Below, piece after piece: positions 1-8,393 of a DNA stretch of 25,689 nucleotides (its first letter is position 1; each line of letters begins with the position of its first letter). A program made the position numbers and the translations under genes. Location: assembly GCA_002348365.1 (NCBI GenBank), contig DEBC01000007.1, forward strand, positions 1-25,689, read 5' to 3'. The notes beneath the pieces were generated by a model that saw only the letters and a list, made by a program, of their open reading frames with translations, was not told the origin of the DNA and ran no database searches. The DNA comes from Alphaproteobacteria bacterium UBA2966. Its GTDB lineage: Bacteria; Pseudomonadota; Alphaproteobacteria; UBA2966.

Positions 1-91
1 CCCCCCTTCAGGGGGAGGACTCTGCGTCAGAGATCGGGCGCGCAAATCTCTCCTTCCCCGAAAGGGTGACGAGATTCGCTTATTCGAGGAC
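1..91. other. Left edge: short non-coding stretch with two small hairpins
   Basis: No gene is visible here. Bases 2-6 (CCCCC) and 11-15 (GGGGG) can pair around a TTCA loop. Bases 20-24 and 28-32 (CTCTG/CAGAG) form a second small stem. Both lie downstream of the minus-strand tag gene, so they could belong to its transcription terminator. The window ends before any T tract could be seen, so this remains a guess. Confidence 0.25.
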
Positions 92-652
92 TTAGACCTC
101 GTCGTAGCGGAAGCAGTCGACCAGGTGGTCGTTGACGATGCCTACCGCCTGCATGAAGGCATAACAGATCGTCGGGCCGCAGAAGGTGAAACCTTCCGCC
201 TTCAGAGCCTTGCTCATGGCGAGCGACTCGGATGACTCGGCCGGAACGTCATTGCCCGTCCGATAGGCGTTCTTGAGGGTGTGGCCGTCGGTGAACTGCC
301 AGATGAAGTCGTTGAACGACTGGCCCCTTTCGCGCAGGTCGAGATAGGCGCGGGCGCCCTTGACGGTGCCCTCGATCTTGGCGCGGTTGCGGACGATCCC
401 GGCGTCCTTCATCAGTGATTCGACCTTGCGCTTGTTGTAGCGGGCGATGCGTTCCGGTTCGAACCCGTCGAACGCCGCCCGGAAGTTGTCGCGCTTCTTG
501 AGGATGGTGATCCACGACAGTCCCGCCTGGAACCCATCGAGGATGAGCTTCTCGAACAGGGCGCGATCGTCGTGCTCGGACACGCCCCATTCCTCGTCAT
601 GGTAGGCGACGTAGAGAGGGTCCTCACCCGGCCAGGTGCAACGCGTGGTCAT
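92..652 (-). CDS. tag: DNA-3-methyladenine glycosylase I
   Basis: Base-excision repair enzyme that removes 3-methyladenine from alkylated DNA in the cytoplasm. The 186-residue product has the length expected for Tag. All four zinc ligands of the family are present: Cys5 in RCTWPG, His18 in YHDEEWG, and His176 and Cys180 in the C-terminal HLVDCF. These match the E. coli Cys4/His17/His175/Cys179 set with an offset of one. The start chosen is the ATG at 652, which overlaps the stop of the upstream VOC gene as ATGA (649-652), implying translational coupling. A start nine codons further upstream is possible but would run deeper into that gene. It is the last gene of a ygfZ-VOC-tag run. Confidence 0.95.
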   Translation of the reverse strand: MTTRCTWPGEDPLYVAYHDEEWGVSEHDDRALFEKLILDGFQAGLSWITILKKRDNFRAAFDGFEPERIARYNKRKVESLMKDAGIVRNRAKIEGTVKGARAYLDLRERGQSFNDFIWQFTDGHTLKNAYRTGNDVPAESSESLAMSKALKAEGFTFCGPTICYAFMQAVGIVNDHLVDCFRYDEV

Positions 653-1035
653 GCCACCAGCGGTGCGTCGCCGCGGCACACAGCTTCCACTTTCGTGCCC
701 GTGGGATCGAAGACGAAGGCGCCGTAGTAGTCGTCGTTGTATTCGGGCCGGGGGCCAGGCGGGCCGGCATCCCGCCCGCCGTGGGCGAGGGCCGCGGCAT
801 GAAACGCGTCGACCGCCTCGGGGCTGAGCGCCGCAAGGCCAACGTGAAGTCCGAGGCCCGGGGAAAATCCCTTGTTCTCGGATTCCCGAATCCAGAACGT
901 CGCCCGGTCGTAGCCGTACCCGATGGTGACGGGGAGTTCCCGGTGCCTCCGCATGCCGAGCGCGCCGAGGGCCGCGTCGTAGAATTCGGCGCTGTCCGCC
1001 AAGTTGGACACACCGATGGACACATGGTCGATCAT
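649..1035 (-). CDS. VOC-family (glyoxalase/bleomycin-resistance fold) protein
   Basis: Small 128-residue protein of the vicinal-oxygen-chelate superfamily. The start MIDHVSIGVSNL, followed by an AEFYDAAL segment, is the typical first beta-alpha unit. A second beta-alpha module contains the FVFDPTGTKVEAVC strand and ends the protein. Family members bind a divalent metal and act as lyases, dioxygenases or drug-binding proteins; the substrate here cannot be read from sequence. His4 and a late Glu (in KVEAVC) are plausible metal ligands. The gene lies 40 nt downstream of ygfZ and overlaps tag by 4 nt, so the three are probably co-transcribed. The overlap does not prove a shared function. Confidence 0.85.
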   Translation of the reverse strand: MIDHVSIGVSNLADSAEFYDAALGALGMRRHRELPVTIGYGYDRATFWIRESENKGFSPGLGLHVGLAALSPEAVDAFHAAALAHGGRDAGPPGPRPEYNDDYYGAFVFDPTGTKVEAVCRGDAPLVA

Positions 1036-1075
1036 TTGCTTCTCCGATCCTGGTCCGGAAGTGTGGGCCGCGCCA

Positions 1076-2014
1076 TCAATCGGGCGCGGAGTCAGAGGTC
1101 TCGTCTTCGATATCCAGCCATGGCGGAATGATGGGAACGATGGCCGTCTCTCCCACCATCAGAGGCTGATCTTCGCTTTGGGCCGATCTCAGAGACTCGA
1201 TGCGCAACAGGGCGAGACCCTGTTGGCCTGCGCCCGATCGCATCTCGCCGATATCCTTGTCGTTGAAGGTGACAGGCAAGCCTGCTTCGGGTACCGGTCC
1301 CTCCGATTTGACGGGAAACAGTCGCTTGCGGATCTTGGCGCGGTGATGGGTCCGCGCCGTCAACTCCTGGCCCACGTAGCAGCCTTTCTCGTAATCGATG
1401 GCGTTCAGGTCATCGAGATTGCATTCCAGAGGGAAGGATTTCTCGACGAGAATGTCGCGGCTGCCGTCGGGAACCCCCAGAGACAACCTCAATTCCTCGT
1501 ATTCGGAATTACTCGATTCCGAGATCCCGGCGTCCGCCATCAACACCTTCAATGCCTCCGTGGGGCCCACCGCCCGTACACCGAGGGACGCGAGGCGCGG
1601 ATCGACGTAAGCAACGCTGCCGTCACGTGAGGCGGCAGCGCCCTCGACCGGTTCGAGGTCAAGTGCCTCCGCGGCGCCTTCACCGAACGCGGCCAGCACC
1701 TCCCAGTCGGCGGGCGCGGCCTCAAGCGTCACGTCGGCACGGAGCCGATACATCGTCAGCCGCTGTTCCAGATCCGCCATGCGATCGGCTTCAGTTTCAA
1801 TGACGTAGGCGGCGGCGATTTCGGGATGCGCGGCGACAAAAAAATCATGGAGAAACTTGCCCTGGGGCGTGAGCAGCGTGGCATAGATCGCCCGCTGTGC
1901 GCTGACCTTCGTCACGTCATTGGAGATCAGGTTTTGCAGAAACATTTCTGCATCGCCGCCCGAAACCACGAGCGCGCTGCGCGTCTCCAGAACGATGAAC
2001 TTAGGTCCGGTCAT
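1076..2014 (-). CDS. ygfZ: YgfZ/GcvT-family folate-binding protein (Fe-S cluster assembly)
   Basis: 312-residue tetrahydrofolate-binding protein related to the T-protein of the glycine cleavage system. In E. coli, YgfZ supports the assembly or repair of certain Fe-S enzymes, for example the tRNA methylthiotransferase MiaB. The diagnostic signature K-G-C-Y-x-G-Q-E is at residues 210-217, including Cys212. The N-terminal segment LQNLISNDV and the LLTPQGKFLHDFFV strand are also typical. It starts at the ATG at 2014, with an AGGA about 9 nt upstream on the minus strand, and appears to be the first gene of the ygfZ-VOC-tag run. It is divergent from the glycan operon. Confidence 0.93.
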   Translation of the reverse strand: MTGPKFIVLETRSALVVSGGDAEMFLQNLISNDVTKVSAQRAIYATLLTPQGKFLHDFFVAAHPEIAAAYVIETEADRMADLEQRLTMYRLRADVTLEAAPADWEVLAAFGEGAAEALDLEPVEGAAASRDGSVAYVDPRLASLGVRAVGPTEALKVLMADAGISESSNSEYEELRLSLGVPDGSRDILVEKSFPLECNLDDLNAIDYEKGCYVGQELTARTHHRAKIRKRLFPVKSEGPVPEAGLPVTFNDKDIGEMRSGAGQQGLALLRIESLRSAQSEDQPLMVGETAIVPIIPPWLDIEDETSDSAPD

Positions 2015-2046
2015 GTATTGCAGTTCCTACCAATGCCTCCGCTAGA

Positions 2047-2073
2047 GTTATGCGAGCGTTGTCCTTCTGGCAA
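2047..2073 (-). promoter_or_regulatory. Weak candidate promoter for ygfZ
   Basis: On the minus strand TTGCCA (2068-2073) is followed after 15 nt by CATAAC (2047-2052), leaving a leader of roughly 25-30 nt to the ygfZ ATG. The spacer is shorter than the 17 nt ideal and the -10 is imperfect. Offered only because a promoter is expected in this divergent gap. Confidence 0.22.
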
Positions 2074-2081
2074 GGGGACTC

Positions 2082-2111
2082 TTGGCAGCGGCGCACGGCC
2101 GGGCGTATAAC
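2082..2111 (+). promoter_or_regulatory. Candidate sigma70-type promoter for the glycan operon
   Basis: TTGGCA (2082-2087) and TATAAC (2106-2111) are separated by 18 nt in the divergent gap between ygfZ and the GT9 gene. Transcription would start near 2117, giving a leader of about 75 nt. This is the best -35/-10 pair I can see upstream of the four-gene operon. It rests on consensus matching alone. Confidence 0.42.
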
Positions 2112-2191
2112 CGCTGTCAGTCGAGGTTTGGCAGCGGAGACGATGAGCCTGTGCCGTACGGCGGCAGGCCACTGTTGATGAACATCTGTCC

Positions 2192-3178
2192 ATGAATGTC
2201 CTTTTCATCACGTCGAACCGGCTCGGCGACGCCGTGCTGTCGACGGGATTGCTCGACCATTTCATCGGTCAGAACCCGGGCCTTCGCCTGACCATTGCTT
2301 GTGGTGCGGTGCCGGCACCGCTGTTTCGGGAAATCCCGGAGGTCGACCGCATCATCATCCTGGAAAAACGTCCCCTGTCGGGACACTGGTTCGCGCTCTG
2401 GGGCCAGACGGTGAGCACATTCTGGGATCTGGTCATCGATCTCAGGGCTTCCGCCATCAGCTGGATGCTTCCGACCCGGGCTCGCCGAATCCTCGATACC
2501 GCTGCGTCGCGAGGTCCGACCCACCGGGTCGAGCAGTTGGGTTCAGTGCTCTCTCTTTCGGATTCTCCGTCCCCGCGGATCTGGCTGGGTGAGGCACAAC
2601 GCACCCGTGCCGGTGAACTCATGCCCGGCGGGCATCCCGTGCTTGCCGTGGGGCCTACCGCGAACTGGGGCGGCAAGCAGTGGCAGTCGGAGCGTTTCGC
2701 CGAGGTCATCTCGCGCCTCACTGCCAAGGGCGCTCCCCTGAGCGGTGCGCACGTCGCGGTGTTCGGGGCGCCGGACGAGCGCGACATGGCGCAGCCGGTC
2801 ACGGACTCGGTTCCGACGGAGCGCCGCGTGGATCTGGTGGGAAATGACGACCTTCTGGTCACGGCGGCGTGCCTCGAGCAGGCGGACCTCTACATCGGCA
2901 ACGATTCCGGTCTGATGCATATGGCGGCTGCCATGGGCGTGCCGACCCTGGGTTTGTTCGGGCCAAGCCGGGAGGTCCACTACGCTCCCTGGGGACGCAA
3001 CTGCGATTATGTCCGCACGGCGAAGTCCTACGAAGAAATCGTCGGTGATCCGGACTACGACTATCGCCACCACGACACCTGGATGGACACGCTTTCGGTG
3101 GACGCGGTGGAGCAGGCGGCCGTCGCGCTGTGGCAGCGGACGCGGGACTCCAAGGCTTCGGCGGGTGCGGCACGATGA
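2192..3178 (+). CDS. Glycosyltransferase family 9 (ADP-heptose:LPS heptosyltransferase type)
   Basis: 328-residue GT9 enzyme with the GT-B fold, which in this family transfers L-glycero-D-manno-heptose from ADP-heptose to the inner LPS core at the cytoplasmic face of the inner membrane. The N-terminus FITSNRLGDAVLSTGLL is the classical acceptor-side loop of WaaC/WaaF proteins. The donor-side motif IGNDSGLMHMAAAMGVPTLG lies near residues 235-254, followed by LFGPS. The start is the ATG at 2192; an ATG at 2178 meets a stop at once. The last codon overlaps the next gene (ATGA, 3175-3178). The sequence does not say which heptosyltransferase it is, and the sugar could differ. Confidence 0.9.
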   Translation: MNVLFITSNRLGDAVLSTGLLDHFIGQNPGLRLTIACGAVPAPLFREIPEVDRIIILEKRPLSGHWFALWGQTVSTFWDLVIDLRASAISWMLPTRARRILDTAASRGPTHRVEQLGSVLSLSDSPSPRIWLGEAQRTRAGELMPGGHPVLAVGPTANWGGKQWQSERFAEVISRLTAKGAPLSGAHVAVFGAPDERDMAQPVTDSVPTERRVDLVGNDDLLVTAACLEQADLYIGNDSGLMHMAAAMGVPTLGLFGPSREVHYAPWGRNCDYVRTAKSYEEIVGDPDYDYRHHDTWMDTLSVDAVEQAAVALWQRTRDSKASAGAAR

Positions 3179-3921
3179 CGCTGTCCGCGCTGGTCGTTGC
3201 CCACAATGAAGAGCATCAGCTCGCCGATTGTCTCGAGCGCCTGTCGTTCGCCGACGAGATCGTGGTCGTGCTCGATCGTTGTACCGACGGATCCGCCGAA
3301 ATCGCCCGGAGATTCACCGACCGGATCATCGAAGGCGCCTGGCCCCTGGAGGGCGACCGGCACAATACCGGGATCGAAGCCTGTGAGGGGCCGTGGGTTC
3401 TGGAAGTCGACAGCGACGAGCGCGTTCCCGAAGCGTTGGGCCGTGAGATCCTCGAGACCATCGCTTCCGCGGAGGCGGGGTACTATCTCATCCCATTCGA
3501 CAATTACATCGGCGACCGGCTGGTGCGGCATGGCTGGGGAGCAGCCTGGGGAGTCAGTGCGGCGCCGCGCCTGTTCACCAAAGGGGCTAAGCGCTGGGGC
3601 AATCAACGGGTTCATCCGTCGCTCGAGCTGAAAGGCCCGAAGCGGTCGCTCACGACGCCGATGGTCCATCTGGTCGATCGCGACATATCGGACATGCTGC
3701 ACCGGCTCGATCGATACACCACGGCGCGTGCGCTGGATCTACGCGACAGCGGAGACATCGGCACCCTGCCGGCGAATGTCCGCCGCATCTTTTCACGGTT
3801 CTGGAAGTGCTACGTCGCGCGCAAGGGATACCGTGAAGGCCCGTGGGGGGGTCTCATCGCCCTGATGGCTGCCCTCTATCCGATCCTGTCCCATCTGAAA
3901 GCACGACTCGAGGCGGATTGA
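3175..3921 (+). CDS. Glycosyltransferase family 2 (WaaE/KdtX-like)
   Basis: 248-residue GT-A enzyme resembling the LPS-core beta-1,4-glucosyltransferases WaaE/KdtX, which add glucose to inner-core heptose. Visible features are the start SALVVAHNEEHQLADCL, the nucleotide-binding strand EIVVVLDRCTDGS (28-40) and the metal-binding DxD-type motif DSD at 79-81 in LEVDSDERVPE. The WGNQRVHPSLEL segment near the middle is typical of this subgroup. The start is the ATG at 3175, sharing ATGA with the stop of the GT9 gene, which argues for translational coupling. An upstream in-frame ATG at 3130 lies inside GT9 and gives unrelated residues. The neighbouring heptosyltransferase-type gene supports a core-oligosaccharide role. 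Confidence 0.9.
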   Translation: MTLSALVVAHNEEHQLADCLERLSFADEIVVVLDRCTDGSAEIARRFTDRIIEGAWPLEGDRHNTGIEACEGPWVLEVDSDERVPEALGREILETIASAEAGYYLIPFDNYIGDRLVRHGWGAAWGVSAAPRLFTKGAKRWGNQRVHPSLELKGPKRSLTTPMVHLVDRDISDMLHRLDRYTTARALDLRDSGDIGTLPANVRRIFSRFWKCYVARKGYREGPWGGLIALMAALYPILSHLKARLEAD

Positions 3922-4973
3922 TGCGGGTCCTTCACGCCATGGCTGGTGGAGAGCAGGGCGGGGCCGAGGAATTCTTTCTGCGGCTGTGCCGGGCGCTGGC
4001 CGCACGGGACATCGAACAGCGAGCCCTGATACGGCCCCATGCGGGTCGTGAAACGGCACTCCGCGATGCAGGCATCGAAACAGCTACCGCCAGCTTCGGC
4101 GGCATGCTCGACCTTTTCTCGGGCGGCCGGTTCCAGCGCCAGATCGACTCCTTCAGGCCCGACGTGGTGCTGACCTGGATGAGCCGGGCCTCCCGGTTCT
4201 GTCCCAAACGGGCCGTCAACGGGCATCCGTTCGTGCACCTCGGCCGCCTCGGCGGATACTACAACCTGAAATATTACCGGAACTGTGATCACCTGATCGG
4301 CAACACAGCGGATATCGTGAGTTATATCGAAGATCAGGGATGGCCAGGCGAGCGGGCGCACTACCTCCCGAATTTCGTGTCGGCCGGGTCCGCGCCGCCA
4401 TCGACGCGGGCTGAACTGGGACTTCCCAAGGGCGGACCGCTGCTACTGGCTCTTGGCAGGTTTCACCCCAATAAGGCCTTCGATGTGCTCTTGAAGGCAG
4501 TGGGTCGATTACCCGATGAGGTACTCTGCCTCGCGGGATCGGGGCCTGATGAAGACAGCTTGCGGCGCCAGGCAACTGATCTCGGTCTCGCTGGCCGCGT
4601 TGCCTTTCCCGGCTGGATGGCGAATGTGGCACCCCTGTTCGCAGCAGCCGATCTCTACGTCTGTCCGTCCCGGATCGAGCCGCTGGGCAACGTGGTGATC
4701 GAATCCTGGGCTCATCGGGTGCCGGTTGTGGCGGCGTCCGCGAAGGGGCCCGAAGCCCTGATCTCAGACGGCGAAAATGGCCTGCTCGTTCCGATTGACG
4801 ATGACGTCGCCCTGGCGGAGGCAATCGAGCGCACTCTCGGTGATTCGGATCTGGCTGATCGAATGGCCCGGGCTGGGTACGCCGAATATGAGGCGCGGTT
4901 CAGCGAATCCGTCGTCGTGGACCAGTATCTCGAACTGTTCGAGATACTGACCAGCCGGAAGGACGCCGCCTGA
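3921..4973 (+). CDS. Glycosyltransferase family 4
   Basis: 350-residue retaining GT-B enzyme. The N-terminal half begins RVLHAMAGGEQGGAEEF, with the glycine-rich acceptor loop common in GT4. The C-terminal half contains LALGRFHPNKAFDVLL (177-191), LAGSGPDEDSL and the E-x7-E motif with Glu253 and Glu261 (IEPLGNVVIESW), which contacts the nucleotide-sugar donor. The start is the ATG at 3921 sharing TGATG with the preceding stop. Upstream in-frame codons read into the GT2 gene and do not look like a GT4 N-terminus. It most likely extends the same oligosaccharide as its neighbours; donor and acceptor sugars are unknown. Confidence 0.92.
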   Translation: MRVLHAMAGGEQGGAEEFFLRLCRALAARDIEQRALIRPHAGRETALRDAGIETATASFGGMLDLFSGGRFQRQIDSFRPDVVLTWMSRASRFCPKRAVNGHPFVHLGRLGGYYNLKYYRNCDHLIGNTADIVSYIEDQGWPGERAHYLPNFVSAGSAPPSTRAELGLPKGGPLLLALGRFHPNKAFDVLLKAVGRLPDEVLCLAGSGPDEDSLRRQATDLGLAGRVAFPGWMANVAPLFAAADLYVCPSRIEPLGNVVIESWAHRVPVVAASAKGPEALISDGENGLLVPIDDDVALAEAIERTLGDSDLADRMARAGYAEYEARFSESVVVDQYLELFEILTSRKDAA

Positions 4974-6739
4974 TGTGCGGGATCGCAGGCCTGATGACCC
5001 GCGACGGGTCGCCGCCCGATGAGGATGTTCTTCAACGCCTGGCTTCGGCCCTGGAACACCGCGGGCCGGACGGGGAAGGGCGGTATGTGAACGGTGGCGT
5101 CGGCTTCGTGCACCGGCGCCTCGCCATTATCGATCTCGAGACGGGGGATCAGCCGCTCAGTGAGCCCGACGGGGCGGTACTGATCGCGAACGCCGAGATC
5201 TACAACTACATCGAGCTGCGCGAGGCTCTGGCAGACGTTTCTTTCGCCACCGCATCGGACTGTGAGCCACCCCTCCATTTATTCCGCCGTAACGGCGCGG
5301 AATTCGATGAGACGTTGCGTGGCATGTATGCGATTGCTCTCTACGACCCGACTTCGGATCATCTGGTGCTGTCGCGGGACCCGTTCGGTATCAAGCCGCT
5401 CTACTATGCGGACGGAAGCCAGGGCTTCGCATTCGCCTCGGAGCCACAAGCCCTGATCGCCGCGGGACTCGTGGAGCCGCGTATCAACCCGCAGGCGCGC
5501 GACGAGCTGCTGGAGCTCCAGTTCACCACCGGGGCGGACACGATCTTCAGTGGGGTAAAGCGGGTTCTTCCGGGTGAGACCCTGGTGGTCAGTGGCGGAC
5601 GGATCATCGATCGGCACCGCAAAGAGGCACTTCCCGACGAATACACACCCACGGCAGCGGACGAGGGCGAAGCCATGATCCGGCTCGATGCGGCTCTGAG
5701 GGACAGCGTATTGATCCATCAGCGCTCTGATGTGCCGTTCGGCATGTTCCTGTCGGGCGGGGTCGATTCCTCGGCACTGCTGTCCCTGATGGCGGAACTC
5801 AACGATCACCCTGTACTGGCCTTCACGGTTGGATTTCCGGGATCCGGCGCTCACGATGAACGTGAGCACGCCCGAATGCTGACTGAGCGCGTCGGCGCCC
5901 AGCATGTAGATGTACCCATCGCGGAATCGGATTTCTGGCAGCTCTTGCCCGAAATCGTCGCGGCGATGGACGATCCCGCGGCCGATTACGCCGTTTTGCC
6001 CACGTATGTACTGGGGCGTCTGGCCGGCCAGCACGTCAAAGTCGTGTTGAGCGGCGAGGGCGGAGACGAACTGTTCGCGGGATACGGACGCTATCGTAGC
6101 GCCCGACGGCCCTGGTGGCTGGGCGGGCGGGTCATGCGCCCCAGAGGAACGTTCGACAATCTCGGCGTCTTGCGTCACTCGACGGCAGGCTGGCGGGAAG
6201 GGATTGTCGCGGCGGAGTCGCGGGCGGCGAGCAACGGGCGCACCCCCCTGCAGGTGGCACAGGCCACGGACTGTGCGGACTGGCTGCCGCACGATCTGCT
6301 GCTCAAGATCGACCGATGCCTCATGACCCATGGCGTTGAGGGCCGGGTGCCACTTCTCGATCCCGCTGTGGCCGCGGCGGTCTACCCGCTACCCGACCGC
6401 TTCAAGGTGAACAAGGGAATGGGCAAGTACCTGCTGCGGCAGTGGCTCGATGACCGGTTGCCGGAATCGGCTCCCTTCTCGAAAAAGCGTGGGTTCACCG
6501 TTCCCGTCGGAGAATGGATTTCAGGAAGGGGAGAGCAGCTCGGAGCGCTGGTCGCGGGATCCCCGGGAATCCAGGATATCTGTCATCCCGAAGGCGTCGC
6601 GAAGATCTTCAGTTCGGGAGGTAAGCGCGAGGGTTTTGCTGCCTGGACCCTGCTCTTTTATGCTCTCTGGTATCGCCGTCACATCCTGGGGCAGCTTCCC
6701 GATGGCGATGTCTTCGACTGCCTGTCGATGGCTGCCTAG
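4973..6739 (+). CDS. asnB: Asparagine synthase (glutamine-hydrolysing) family amidotransferase
   Basis: 588-residue class II glutamine amidotransferase. After removal of Met1, Cys2 (MCGIAGL) is the nucleophile that releases ammonia from glutamine; LEHRGPDGEG follows near residue 30. The synthetase half carries the ATP PP-loop SGGVDSS at 261-267 and the LSGEGGDELFAGYGRY segment. The start overlaps the GT4 stop (TGATG), so the gene is the fourth member of the glycan operon. AsnB homologues inside polysaccharide clusters often amidate the carboxyl of a uronic-acid-type sugar instead of making asparagine, and the context favours that here. This role is inferred. Housekeeping asparagine synthesis cannot be excluded. 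Confidence 0.9.
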   Translation: MCGIAGLMTRDGSPPDEDVLQRLASALEHRGPDGEGRYVNGGVGFVHRRLAIIDLETGDQPLSEPDGAVLIANAEIYNYIELREALADVSFATASDCEPPLHLFRRNGAEFDETLRGMYAIALYDPTSDHLVLSRDPFGIKPLYYADGSQGFAFASEPQALIAAGLVEPRINPQARDELLELQFTTGADTIFSGVKRVLPGETLVVSGGRIIDRHRKEALPDEYTPTAADEGEAMIRLDAALRDSVLIHQRSDVPFGMFLSGGVDSSALLSLMAELNDHPVLAFTVGFPGSGAHDEREHARMLTERVGAQHVDVPIAESDFWQLLPEIVAAMDDPAADYAVLPTYVLGRLAGQHVKVVLSGEGGDELFAGYGRYRSARRPWWLGGRVMRPRGTFDNLGVLRHSTAGWREGIVAAESRAASNGRTPLQVAQATDCADWLPHDLLLKIDRCLMTHGVEGRVPLLDPAVAAAVYPLPDRFKVNKGMGKYLLRQWLDDRLPESAPFSKKRGFTVPVGEWISGRGEQLGALVAGSPGIQDICHPEGVAKIFSSGGKREGFAAWTLLFYALWYRRHILGQLPDGDVFDCLSMAA

Positions 6740-6780
6740 TTCCGCGTTGCGCGCCCTCCTAATGGGAAACTGAACCGCTC

Positions 6781-8118
6781 ATGAGTACCTCATACGATCT
6801 TGTCATTCGCGGTGGAACGCTGGTTACTCACGATGGTATCGGACCCGGAGACGTTGGTGTCCGTGATGGTCGTATCGTGGAAGTCGGTCAGCTTCGAGGG
6901 GCGGACGGCGGCGAAGTCATCGATGCCACCGGGCTGCATGTCCTGCCCGGCATCATCGATACCCAGGTCCATTTCCGCGAGCCCGGGAACGAGCATAAGG
7001 AAGACCTCGAAAGCGGCACGCGGGCAGCCGTCATGGGCGGGGTCACGGCTGTCTTCGAGATGCCGAACACCAATCCGCTGACGACGACCGAAGACGCGCT
7101 GAACGACAAGCTGGCCCGTGCCGACGGCCGGGCCTGGTCGGACTATGCGTTTTACGTGGGTGCGACGACCGACAATGCCGAGTCTCTGAGAGAGTTGGAG
7201 ACCTTGCCCGGTTGCTGCGGAATCAAGATTTTCATGGGCTCCTCGACTGGAAGTCTTCTCGTGCCGGATGACGATTCCCTGCGGCGGGTTCTGGAGAGCT
7301 GCCGGCGTCGTGTTGCCGTTCACGCTGAGGACGAGGAACGCCTCAAGGCACGAAGCCATATTGCCGCCGAAGGAGCGCATCCGCGGGCCCATCCCGACTG
7401 GCGGGATGTCGAGACTGCGTTCAATGCGACGCGTCGATTGATTTCACTGGCCGAGGAGTTGCGCCGTCGTGTCCATGTTCTGCACGTGACGACGGCGGAT
7501 GAAGCGGCGTATCTGGCGGAGCACAAGGACGTGGCAAGCGTCGAGGTCACGCCTCAGCACCTGACGCTGGAAGCGCCGGACTGTTACGAGCGTCTTGGAG
7601 CGTTCGCCCAGATGAACCCGCCGATCCGCGAGGCACACCATCGCGAAGGGCTTTGGAATGCCATTGCCCAGGGTGTCGTCGATGTCATCGGCTCCGATCA
7701 CGCCCCGCATACCCGTGAAGAAAAAGATCAGGTTTATCCGAATACGCCGTCCGGGATGCCTGGCGTACAGACTCTGCTGCCCCTGATGCTGAACCACGTC
7801 AGCGAGGGGCGGCTGTCGTTGCTGCGCCTGACTGATCTTCTCTGCGAGGGGCCGAATCGGTTGTTCGGCATCGTGGGCAAGGGGCGGCTGGCGGTGGGCT
7901 ATGACGCCGACGTCACGCTGGTCGATCTCGCTGCGTCACGCGAGATCACGGACGACTGGGTCGCGGCGAAGTGCGGCTGGACACCGTTCGCGGGAATGAC
8001 CGTGACGGGATGGCCCGTCGGGACCATCATCCGCGGTCGGTCGGTCATGCGGGACGGTCAGCTCATGAACGAGCCCTCGGGACAGGTGATGCGGTTCTAC
8101 GAGGGTGCCGGGCCATAA
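6781..8118 (+). CDS. Dihydroorotase-family amidohydrolase (PyrC-like)
   Basis: 445-residue cyclic amidohydrolase of the class I dihydroorotase/allantoinase/hydantoinase group, annotated in alphaproteobacteria as dihydroorotase. The barrel is recognisable: GLHVLPGIIDTQVHFREPG at the first metal strand, a Lys in CGIKIFMGSSTG, His in VAVHAEDEE, His in VHVLHVTTADEA, and Asp in IGSDHAPHTREEKD. The first metal motif reads Gln62-Val-His64 where canonical dihydroorotases have HxH, so one metal ligand is replaced. The gene starts 41 nt after the amidotransferase and may be read through from it. It could make pyrimidines (carbamoyl-aspartate to dihydroorotate), or be a paralogue with another cyclic-amide substrate. 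Confidence 0.82.
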   Translation: MSTSYDLVIRGGTLVTHDGIGPGDVGVRDGRIVEVGQLRGADGGEVIDATGLHVLPGIIDTQVHFREPGNEHKEDLESGTRAAVMGGVTAVFEMPNTNPLTTTEDALNDKLARADGRAWSDYAFYVGATTDNAESLRELETLPGCCGIKIFMGSSTGSLLVPDDDSLRRVLESCRRRVAVHAEDEERLKARSHIAAEGAHPRAHPDWRDVETAFNATRRLISLAEELRRRVHVLHVTTADEAAYLAEHKDVASVEVTPQHLTLEAPDCYERLGAFAQMNPPIREAHHREGLWNAIAQGVVDVIGSDHAPHTREEKDQVYPNTPSGMPGVQTLLPLMLNHVSEGRLSLLRLTDLLCEGPNRLFGIVGKGRLAVGYDADVTLVDLAASREITDDWVAAKCGWTPFAGMTVTGWPVGTIIRGRSVMRDGQLMNEPSGQVMRFYEGAGP

Positions 8119-8129
8119 CTTCCACGCAG

Positions 8130-8393
8130 TTAGTGAATCTGCGGGAGCGCTGCGGCGTGACGCACCTCGTGGGGTTTGAGGATTCGCGACGACGCGACCC
8201 TGACCGAGTGGAGCTTGCCCTCGAGCTCCGCTTCCCAGAAATCCAGGAACTTGTGTAGCCGCGGATACTTGGGCGGTGCATCCACGTTGTGCCAGATATA
8301 GGTCTGTAGGAGAGCCGGGAAATCCGGCAGGTGATAAAGGATTTCCGCCGTCGTGAGGCGGTAGTCCCTGACGGAAAGCTCGATAGTCTGCAT
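8130..8393 (-). CDS. usg: Usg-family protein
   Basis: 87-residue protein of the alphaproteobacterial Usg-like family, whose function is not established. The start is MQTIELSVRDYRLTTAEILYH; a central segment carries PALLQTYIWHNVDAPPKYPRL and the C-terminal part KLHSVRVASS is basic. The length and the aromatic-rich middle fit the family. The ATG at 8393 is preceded on the minus strand by AAGGG. It converges with the amidohydrolase gene (11 nt between stops) and is divergent from the acuI-like gene. I cannot assign a biochemical role, and the neighbours suggest none. Confidence 0.85.
   Translation of the reverse strand: MQTIELSVRDYRLTTAEILYHLPDFPALLQTYIWHNVDAPPKYPRLHKFLDFWEAELEGKLHSVRVASSRILKPHEVRHAAALPQIH

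Noticed and set aside
5279..6331. 350-codon minus-strand open frame
   Set aside because: Antisense to the amidotransferase gene, with no recognisable domain and no ribosome-binding site.
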